Shown: in pieces, positions 51,501 to 59,167 of the stretch
How positions within the stretch are numbered: the first letter of the stretch is position 1
Layout: every line of letters starts with the position of its first letter
Origin: Membranipora membranacea
Lineage: Eukaryota > Bryozoa > Gymnolaemata > Cheilostomatida > Membraniporidae
DNA length: 64,000 nt
Assembly (NCBI GenBank): GCA_914767715.1
Contig: OU612066.1
Location: forward strand, 19,628,283 to 19,692,282
Direction: 5' to 3'
Translations under genes and position numbers: made by a program
The notes under the pieces: model-generated
Database searches by the model: none
Seen by the model: only the letters and a program-made list of their open reading frames with translations
What the model was told of the DNA's origin: nothing

Positions 51501-52897
51501 TCACGGATTCACATCTAAATGATGGTCCACTTACATTATAACAGTAAGCCTAGCTCGGGCTTACTTAGGACAGTTGCAAGGCTGCTCTACTTACACTAGA
51601 AATTATCAAAAAACAGTATTGGACAACGGTAGCATAGTCAAAGATATTTTAGTTTAACCCGTGACAGGGGAGATAACATAATCTAGACCCTTCTAGACCC
51701 TGGATTATCGCACTTTAAATTAGGTTACATCATTTAATAATGTCCTTGTACGAAAAATTTACTTTTTTGTTCATTGCAATGGCAAAGCTTTGATATGAAC
51801 AGTGGTTGTCTTTTGCTCTCCTAAACACTTTAAAAAATAGTGTCATGGAATTCACTGACTTGCATAGTAACAAATCTCTTCACAGGTTTAATTTCCTTCA
51901 AAACCTAATATTTTAGTTGCATAATTATGAAATAGCTAAATTGCGATTTCAATATCATTTCATACATCATTATGCTGCTAACTCTAGTGTGTCTGGGATG
52001 CCTCGATCTATCGGTTGGTCGCCACACTAGTCGCTGACATTCTGACCATACAACCGCACCAATCATCTAGTTCATTTCCAACCTTTCAAATTTTTTTCAG
52101 GTATTGATGTAGAATCCAATGAATGAAAACTTCATGCTTCAAGATGCTATGAGAAGACCACCATTTTTATTACAGATAATCACAAAGTTGTATCTTTTTT
52201 CTACAGTTTTTCAACTTTAATGAAGTTTTTTTATTTTTGATAACTTAGGTCTGGCCGATATCGACATTCCCGGTGAGATCCATCAATGATAATTCATACA
52301 GACTGGTGGAGGCAGCTAAAATATCCCATCCTCAAGAGAGGCAGCTAAATCAGGTAATATAGAAATGCAACATTAGCAAATGAATAATATTTTTACGCTT
52401 ATATGCTTAAACTAACATGACTTGATGTATACAGGTTTTTCCAAACCTCAATGAGGCTAAACTGAAAAACTGAAATATGCAATATGTGTGGATGTATATC
52501 TGCTCTCATAGACCTAAGCTCACAATGATCTATCACTAGATAAAGGGTTGTGATATGATCTTTAAGATTGACTCGACTCATCCTATGCCCTAACAGTCTG
52601 GCTAAAATAAATTTGAGTCGTCTGCCCACTGAAATAGAGAAGATATCAACTCTAAAATTGGGACTCAGACTTGTAAAAACAGATTTTATATAGTATAGAT
52701 CACTTGTTCCATGTTTTATATAATAGAGAATACTTGTGTTGTTGTTACAGAGACAGATACTGAGAGCGGTTCCGGTGACAGAGATAGATTATGATTATAA
52801 GAAGACTAATTCTAAGTTCTGGGTTTACGGGTTAGAGAGAAAGGTACATAGTCCAGACTACCCTGAGCAGTGCTGCTGTGGATGTACCATTCTGTAA
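45530..52897 (+). CDS. SSUH2: SSUH2 homologue, nine coding exons, ~451 aa
   Basis: Exons: 45530-45782, 47059-47230, 47520-47649, 48963-49148, 49882-50029, 50473-50584, 51050-51152, 52249-52353, 52751-52897. All introns are GT-AG and phases fit throughout. The ATG at 45530 lies 7 bases after a good acceptor, so a 5' non-coding exon is expected. Residues 1-84 are a Pro/Gly/Gln/Tyr-rich head with four PGYPPQGQ-type repeats, then an acidic stretch and PPPPPP. ITSEEAREALMQFVSEHCCY begins the conserved core. Exons 5-6 encode four DnaJ-like zinc-finger half-sites (CLGCGALRC, CGPCGGSG, CTWCHGSG, CRHCKGAG), the hallmark of the SSUH2/Ssu-2 family. The C-terminus is CCCGCTIL, a CaaX-type prenylation signal with extra cysteines, which suggests membrane anchoring (inference). 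Vertebrate SSUH2 has been linked to tooth development, but its molecular role is poorly understood. The gene is convergent with the NmrA-like gene. Confidence 0.92.
45584..45679 (+). repeat. In-frame 24-bp coding minisatellite (four units)
   Basis: Four consecutive 24-base units of the type CAAGGCCAACCTGGCTATCC encode repeats of eight residues (QGQPGYPP) in SSUH2 exon 1. Units differ mostly at third codon positions, which suggests selection on the protein or age. Copy number is likely to vary between individuals. Confidence 0.85.
45821..45953. mobile_element. MITE-like inverted repeat, copy 2, in SSUH2 intron 1
   Basis: The ends are CAAGTTTCATCCAAATGC and the inverse-like GCAAATTGGACCAAACTTGG. 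The centre has a strong palindrome (CGCCGCAGGC / GCCTGCGGTG) flanked by CAGTTGCTCC and GGAGCAAC. It shares its modules with 36571-36695 and starts only about 40 bases after the exon 1 splice donor. Confidence 0.7.
47870..48100 (-). mobile_element. tRNA-derived SINE in SSUH2 intron 3
   Basis: On the minus strand the first 75 bases (48100-48026) look like a tRNA: the A box TAGTTCAGTTGG and the B box GGTTCAAATCC are both canonical. They are followed by about 150 bases of unrelated body ending in an A/T-rich region near 47880. A complete tRNA gene is less likely, because the acceptor ends do not pair well and a body follows. No clear target duplication was seen. It is inserted antisense to SSUH2. 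Confidence 0.75.
50348..50425. repeat. Dispersed repeat, copy 2, in SSUH2 intron 5
   Basis: GAGACCTGAATCCAAGTAGG ... CCTTCTCAAAGACA matches 10677-10760 in order and orientation. It ends about 50 bases before the exon 6 acceptor. Confidence 0.55.
51139..51172 (+). repeat. Perfect 17-bp tandem duplication across the exon 7 splice donor
   Basis: Two identical copies of AGAGTATGCCGCAGGTA lie back to back. Each contains CAG|GTA, so exon 7 has two candidate donors: 51152/51153 (GTAAGA) and 51169/51170 (GTAATT). The first keeps the frame into exon 8; the second would add 17 bases and shift the frame. Confidence 0.95.
51244..51919. repeat. Large foldback element in SSUH2 intron 7
   Basis: The arms are about 51244-51506 and 51658-51919 (about 263 bp each), inverted, with few mismatches, around a spacer of about 150 bases. 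Inverse blocks include AAACCTGTGAAGAGATTTGT, TTTAGGAGAGCAAAAGAC and GGGTCTAGAAGGGTCTA. A direct repeat (AAAGACAACCACTGTTCA) occurs just outside and again inside the left arm. No transposase frame. Transcription of the gene would include the whole hairpin. Confidence 0.9.
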
Positions 52898-53308
52898 TCA
52901 CAGAACAGCTCCTACCAGCCTCATCATTGCTATACATACGACCTATAGACAGGTCAAGTTTGCCTGAATTAGAGTTGCTCCCTCTTGTTACAACATCATT
53001 TCATCAAGGCGACATGTATGTCAGGTATTGAGTTGTGACTTAGATGTATGTATAGGGCTGTTATCGCTTTGTTTTGAGAATATTCCCCAATTCACTCAGG
53101 TAGTAACTCTCCTCATCACTGATTGGATATTATACATTGGTGTGTGAGCCAATCAAAACAAAAGCGTCTGAATGAAAGAGCTTTCAAAATTCTTATTCAG
53201 TTGACACATCTATATGAGATGGACTCATAGTGTTCGAACGAACAGTTTTTCATTCTTCTATAAGACTTTTGTCCAGTGGCTGATTATTTGGTATTAATAA
53301 TTGATACT
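52898..53308 (+). other. SSUH2 3' UTR and start of convergent intergenic region
   Basis: About 410 bases follow the SSUH2 stop with no further open frame. I saw no canonical AATAAA near the stop, so the transcript end is undefined and could reach into the foldback beyond. Confidence 0.4.
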
Positions 53309-53974
53309 TAAAGACTTAGTTTTGGCTGCTCTTTTGTATCACATCTTATTCTCCATAATTTAATCTATCATGTCACCTATCATGTGAGCGAATTCTAGCT
53401 TTAGAATCCAAATATTGAGGAAGTTATGGCCTCTCAAACTTCCAGGGTGATTGCCTTCAATCGGCATTGGGAATAAGCGGATGTTAACCCCAAGGCGCGT
53501 CACAACCATCATACTTATTATGAGTTATTACACTAGTAATCACACAGATAAGATGATGATCAAAATTCAGACCTAGGTGGGGATCGAACCTGGGTCTCTA
53601 TACCTGCATGCAACGACGCTATAATCGCACCGCTAGGTCCAGCTGTGTGAGCATGTAGACAATATAGATCAGGTGTAGCGGCGTTGCCTGTAAGGCCATT
53701 TGGACCTGGGTTTGAGACCTCTCCATCTCTCCATCTCTGAACATTTTGATCATCAACCTATTTATTAGTGTATCGTAAAAAAGTATGATGGTTGTGACGT
53801 ACCATTGGGATTGCCGGCTAGTTCTTACTGCCGATAGATTGCCGTCACCTTGGAAGTTTGAGAGGCCTAACTTCCTTAATATATGGATTCTAAAGCTGGA
53901 ATTTGCTCACATGATAGATTAAAACATGGAGAATAAGACGTGATACAAAAGAGCAGCCTCAAACTAAGTCTTTA
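53309..53974. mobile_element. Head-to-head inverted dimer of a tRNA-derived SINE
   Basis: The outer arms (53309-53517 and 53781-53974) are inverted copies, for example TAAAGACTTAGTTTTGGCTG at the left end and CAGCCTCAAACTAAGTCTTTA at the right. Between them are two tRNA-like heads facing away from each other. One lies on the minus strand from about 53641 (TAGCGGTGCGATTATAGCG, TTGCATG, B box GGTTCGATCCC). The other, more degraded, lies on the plus strand from about 53671 (TAGCGGCGTTGCCTG ... GGGTTTGAGACC). Each half is about 300-330 bp. The minus head also has GACCTAG and CTAGGTC ends that could pair as a 7-bp acceptor stem. Confidence 0.75.
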
Positions 53975-54603
53975 AACATATACGCATAAACTTGATTGTT
54001 TTGGTTGGTTTTTTTTATTAGTTCCTACAGTTCAATATTGTGACACTTTTTAACATTCATTTATTTTATTACATGTCATCATTTGAGAGCTACAATCCAT
54101 TTTATTTTTGAACAAAATTTGCTTGATCGTTTTCAATTTTTTTACGAAGATTCGTGCACAAAATATAAAATTTCCAATTTAACAGGATTAATTATTTGTT
54201 GCAAACCTGCGAACACAATGTCATCACAATATTAAACATTATCGTTTTTTGGCAATGATCTAGGCAGACATGGTATCAGCAAAGTTAGATCACTACTGTA
54301 ATCTTTGCAAGTTGACTTCTGTTATTCAGAATACAGTTCATCAGTTTATCTAGATTTTGCTGCACCCAGAATCGGAAGTCTTGAAGTCCTCCATATAACT
54401 CCTGTGTTCCTAAAATATTATGAAAAGTTGGGAGGTGATCATGTAAGGTAATCAGGCTCTAATGCCACTTTGGTTCGTTTGATATTTTTGACGGCCCTAA
54501 ATATACTTAGATTTTGATTGGATGGCACAATGAGGTGAAAACTTAGGTTTCTAAGTCAGGCTTAGAATACCAGTTATTCGATTCATCCCTGATACTGAAT
54601 CAA

Positions 54604-57599
54604 TTATCTCTGAGCCATCAACACAGTGTACACCCCGTGGTTGGTATGGCGAGTAACTTTACCGTTAGTGCTTGCTTTAAGATCTCCTCGTCCCAGGAAC
54701 TCAAACATGTTAGCGATGTCTATGGCTCCTGTATAATTCCTCTCTCTCACTTGCTGGACAGTAACCTATCAATATATGTATAATATTGATATATGATTGA
54801 TGTTGAATGTCGCTGATAGAAAATGCTGGTTGAAGTATCACACAAAAATGGTATCCCTGGGCCTAAATATCAATAACATTGCACTATGGGACAGTATTCA
54901 ACATGTCCTCATCTTGTCTCATATGACCATTTATCTAAGCTTTCTTCTGATAACAGTGGCATTGAATATCTGATCAAAAATAGCAACCAGGCTGAAGACT
55001 CTTGCAAAGTCATTTTTGACACACTGACCTGTTTTTGGGACAGTCTGAGGTTTGTCTCCTCACACAGTATTTTTGTGACGATTTTGCCAGTCAGCTTGTC
55101 TCCACTCAGTGCTATTGTCTTACAGCTAAACACTTCTGGGTTGTCCAGTATTGGGATAAGACAACACCCAACATCATCTAAAGCTATGAAATCTATAGAC
55201 GCCGGACCAACCGATGGGAACACTGTAACATAAATAGAGTCATGATAAAAGTAGTCGTGTCAGTGAGTTTATCACTAATCAGTTGCAGCTCATAAAATGT
55301 AATGATAGACATAATTATGGTATCAATATGGCTATGTATGTAGTATAGATTTCATGATGTTTGTAAAGCAGCAACTTGATAAAGTGCGTCAACAGTTATT
55401 AGAAAAAACACCTGCAATCTAATGCAACTGAATGACTTTCCTTCAGAAATAAAACAGGTGTTTGAAACAATCAATTTATGATAAGCTCCAATCACTAACC
55501 CACTGCAGAGTCATCAGACTAATCTTCATCCATTTGGTAATTTTTTTGAATCAACTGAAACTTGTCTAGAGGATCTAGGCATAGACAAGCACAACAGTAC
55601 TACAGCACTACATACTTCAAATTTCGCGGGCCTAGACTACAATTTTGTATGATATGATAATATGTATGTTAGTCTGATGCCTTCTAACTTAGCCTGCCTT
55701 AATAAGCTTCATTGGTGGGGGGAAGGGGGTTGATGTCACCCCACCAACAAAGCTTGTCAAGACAGGATACTTCAAGCTATGAAATGGAATTGTTGTCTGA
55801 CTGTACACATACCAAGCTCGAAAAAGTTTTCAGGTTGTGGTGCTGGACAGAGAAAGTCAAAGAACATCTCATAGAAGGGTGGGATGTTTAGCATAGTGAC
55901 TGGTAATCCTAGAGTTTGCCTGTAAAATATGGTATAATATTACGCAACAGCTCTTAGTCCTGGATTTTTTTATATCAGACTTCAATGATAGGTCTAGGAG
56001 AAGCCAGTATTCATTGATCCTTGCTCGTTTAGTGACTGCTCCGAGGCAGTTCATGGTATAGATATTCAACTAACATTCACCAGTGACAGTCCTGAAGAAG
56101 TACGGGAATCGTCTTCTTGTTTTCTCAAACAAGTGCTTTGGTGAACGACATGATGATAACTCAACTGCTCATAAAAATGGCAAACACACATGAAATTCGG
56201 TACAGCGATTTTCTACCGCCCTCATTACAGTTCCTACCTCATGTATGTATAGATTTCAGCTTTCGCGTCGTAATGCTTGGCTGGGATTCCGATAGTTTTC
56301 TCACAATGAAGGTGGGCAGCCAGTACAATGTGCTTTACACCAGCCTTTTTACATGCCTGGCCAATACACATTCCTTCTTGTACTGCAATAGAAAAGTTAA
56401 CAACATAATCAAATGTAATTATAAGACTCAAAATCCCAAAAATTGATGGTCGAATAACAAACAGCTAAGATAAACTAGAGCCGAAGATCAAAATTATATG
56501 GGACGTCAAGCAATTCATAAGGAAAAGGCTGTCAGATTTTCAGCTTAATTCAGATCCTTGCACAAAGCTTTATACTGATGGCATATCTCCACAAATAGCC
56601 ACGCTATGTATTTTACCACTGATCCATTAATTCATATCAATGCTGAATACGATAGAATGAGTTGAGCAGATCAGGGGGCTTTTCAATTAGAAAGAGCGAT
56701 GCTTTACTAAAGCATTTTATCACTATCACATCGGTCAAAATAATCACTCACTTGGTCTTTCAATTAGACAAAATCGCTCATAAATCGCTCACTCAGAATG
56801 TATATCGTTCTATCAATGACTAAGTGATCTGAAAGCGAGAGCCTCGCAAGTATCGCTCACTCATTGAGTATCGCCATTTTGGCTGTTTCTAATTGAAAGA
56901 CCCCCCAACATTGATGTTGATTGCGATGGTGCATTTGGACTTTGGAGGTACCTGTCAGTGGAAGCTTCCTGTTATGAAAACCTTATCATAATGGTTGCTC
57001 TTGCCTATGGCGTTGATAAAAAATTTTCCCTGAGGTTTCACGCTCACCTTCAACATTTCTGTCGTTGTTGAAGTCTGTGGAGGTTGATATAAAACAGGAG
57101 TCAGCTCCCTGTAATTGTCCAGTAAGCCTGTCCACATCTGTTAGACTGAAACGTATGATTAAAGGTCAGCAGATTCTTACCACACATATCAAAAGTCCAA
57201 TTGCTCAGATGCCGCCATGCAAGTTAGTGTCATTACATTATCAAACACTCAATTGTATGATTATGAGTAATGCCACTTACTCACATTGCAGCGTCTGAGC
57301 AGTCTCAGACTACTTAAATACACTTGGTATTGCACAATGGTTAGATGGCTCAAAGCGCAGTGAGGTAACTCTTTGAACATCATGTTAGCCTCAACACTTA
57401 ACCTTTGCAATATCCCTCCGCCGATATACGAGGGAACAAGCTTACTGGTAGCATTAACCTCTAATTAGTTTTCATACCTTTGCTGCCTGTCAGCCCCAGT
57501 TTTAATGACCTTGACCTCCCACTGACCGCCATGTTGCACAGCTCTTGTTATACTGCCCTCTAGCTCCGTAGGGAGTAAGAGTACCAGCTTCCTCTGCAT
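54604..57599 (-). CDS. NmrA-like (NMRAL1-type) protein, frameshifted in one exon
   Basis: Exons in transcript order: 57599-57478, 57203-57181 (tentative micro-exon), 57137-57048, 56382-56238, 55919-55812, 55222-55029, 54765-54604. All have GT-AG signals and compatible phases, apart from one extra base in the fifth. Reading-frame continuity is good: KLVLLLPTELEGSITRAVQ (start of the Rossmann fold), LTGQLQGADSCFISTSTD, GMCIGQACKKAGVKHIVLAA, LGLPVTMLNIPPFYE, SIDFIALDDVGCCLIPILD, GAIDIANMFEFLG. NMRAL1 (HSCARG) is an NADPH-sensing atypical short-chain dehydrogenase relative of about 299 residues; this one would be about 280. Two oddities: the usual GxxGxxG motif is largely lost, and an A4 run on the plus strand at 55858-55861 shifts the frame to an immediate TGA. 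It is either an assembly error or a young pseudogene. The start at 57599 follows an acceptor, implying a 5' non-coding exon. Confidence 0.8.
55692..55767. repeat. Small hairpin repeat in an NmrA-like intron
   Basis: Imperfect arms of about 29 bases (GCTTCATTGGTGGGG and CCCCACCAACAAAGC) surround a G-rich loop of about 17 bases. Its right arm resembles the insertion at about 18060-18105 (CCCCACCTAACAAAGCTTG), so it may be a very short MITE family. Confidence 0.55.
56673..56906. mobile_element. MITE in an NmrA-like intron, ~20-bp terminal inverted repeats
   Basis: The ends are GGGGGCTTTTCAATTAGAAA and its near-perfect inverse TTTCTAATTGAAAGACCCCC. The interior has several ATCGCTCA and CAATTAGA sub-repeats and no open frame. 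About 234 bp. It sits in the intron between the exons at 57048 and 56382. Confidence 0.8.
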
Positions 57600-59137
57600 C
57601 TTTGTCTGTGAGCAAAATCATTCTTTAGAAAAGTTGACAGCAAAATGCTAACTTGCATCATTGGTCTTCTATAGAAAATTCGTAAGGATCAAAATCATTT
57701 AAAACTTTTCTTTGACTGACCCGATGCTTCCACAAAACCTCCAAGTTTGATTAAGAATGTGAACGCAGATGTTTCTTAGTGCTGTGTATAGAGAATATTA
57801 TCAATTCAGCAAAACCAGACAGCGGTTGCTCACAACATGGACAAAGGTATGACTGTGTTTCAATGAATAAATAATTAAAATAGATAATTTTTCAACCCCG
57901 ATGGTCTCGACTGGCATCAGTGCAGCTTCTCTACACTACAACGTGTTTGATAAAAGCCGCAGCTTGGGAGAAGATTACAAACCCTTTTGAGAGATGAGAT
58001 CTTGTTGGTCAGGTTTGCGCTGCTTTAATCCTCTGTATGGACGAAGAGATCCTTCGATTAAATACAATGTTCGTTAGTTCTGCTGCTGTAACTGCGGCAG
58101 CATTTAGTTACAAATACACTTGTAGTAGGCCTATGCTTGACTGTTTGCTGTTGATTAGAAATAATGACTTGATCATGTTATGTATTTATTGATAAATCTG
58201 TGATTGTTGTCTATTGTGCATTTTCCAATACTGCTGCTTTTAAAGTGCTCACAATGATTAAATGGGTTCTTTTGTATGCTGTAGACAAATTATACACCAA
58301 TAACAAACAACAGAACAAGAATATAATTTAAATTTTAAACTCTTGTTGCTATGTGTGTTATACCAAATCCTATACATTGTAATTGCTTTGGAATCGACAA
58401 GGCTATTTTATACTTGGTAGATTTTTAAAAAATTGAAGAAGGTATTAGAAACTCCTGAAGCACTACTATATTTAAAATGCAAAGTCATTTTCTCTGCACA
58501 GTGAAAATCAGTGAAAGAGTTCATAAAAAAAATCCATCCAAGTGAATGACGGGAGGGTATGTGATGTACCAAACCTTTGTGAGTAGTCCTCTCTTTTTCA
58601 AGGGGAGACAAATAATATTTGTCTCCCCTTGAAAAAGAAAGGACTACTCACAGCATGTAAATGCTGATCTATTAAATGAATTACTGAAACCGACAACTGC
58701 AGCTGTAGGTACTACAAGCAAAATTTTTGTATAAGAACAAACAAGTTAGAGATTCTACTCTTCAAATTCTCCTAAGAGTTCATGATTTTATTTGACAACC
58801 CAAGTTTTGCGTCAACAATTTTGACCTGAGACCAGAATTTTAATCCTCATCAGTTGCTGTCAGTCACGTCAGGCGAGCTCATCGGCATGCCAAGTTTGAT
58901 TTATCTCACAACAAATGATAAATTAGATATGATTGAGTCATTCCATTTATTAAATCAAAAATTTAATGATGGAAATACAACTGGCAACTGTACTCTTATC
59001 AGATAGGTTATCTAGCAGTGAAATGGTGAACAATAGCCGATGATGATTTGATGGTGTTGATTGTCACGATTTGATCCTGATATCAATACAAAGCTTTAAA
59101 TACGCTGCAACATTTTTACACACAGCTTACAACAGAA
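57600..59137. other. Divergent intergenic region between the NmrA-like gene and the GPCR
   Basis: About 1.5 kb shared upstream of two divergent genes. It holds a near-perfect palindrome (58579-58651), a 51-codon open frame from the ATG at 58037 that I do not trust, and a TTTAAATA box at about 59095, some 40-50 bases before the GPCR leader ATGs. The last could act as a weak TATA element. No other structure was recognised. Confidence 0.45.
58579..58651. repeat. Near-perfect palindrome, 35-bp arms, 3-base loop
   Basis: The left arm 58579-58613 (GTGAGTAGTCCTCTC ... GGGGAGACAAAT) and right arm 58617-58651 match as inverse copies with one mismatch. They are separated by only three bases. Such a compact structure extrudes readily as a cruciform in DNA and, if transcribed, folds into a 73-nt hairpin. 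Confidence 0.95.
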
Positions 59138-59167
59138 ATGTGCAGCCAATATGGTTACTCTCTATGA
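59138..59167 (+). promoter_or_regulatory. Upstream ORF overlapping the GPCR start codon
   Basis: An ATG at 59138, 13 bases before the GPCR start, opens a nine-codon frame (MCSQYGYSL) that stops at 59165-59167, past the main start in another frame. Its context is moderate (G at -3). The main ATG has A at -3 and G at +4, so it should be reached by leaky scanning. If the leader includes this ATG, it would lower GPCR translation. Confidence 0.5.

Larger units (their letters stand above)
45783..52750 (+). other. Introns of SSUH2
   Basis: Intron 1 (45783-47058) carries a MITE right after the donor. Intron 3 (47650-48962) carries a tRNA-derived SINE. Intron 5 (50030-50472) holds a dispersed repeat at about 50348. 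Intron 7 (51153-52248) is mostly a large foldback. Introns 2, 4, 6 and 8 show no recognisable repeat. I saw no nested gene. Confidence 0.7.

Noticed and set aside
53580-53641. Possible functional tRNA-Ala gene on the minus strand
   Set aside because: The end stem pairs over 7 bases and the B box is canonical, but the T-stem pairs poorly, the A box is off consensus, and it sits inside an inverted SINE dimer.
54886-55233. 115-codon plus-strand frame
   Set aside because: It is antisense to an NmrA-like exon that has matching splice sites and family-like sequence.
56117-56446. 109-codon plus-strand frame
   Set aside because: It is antisense to another NmrA-like exon.
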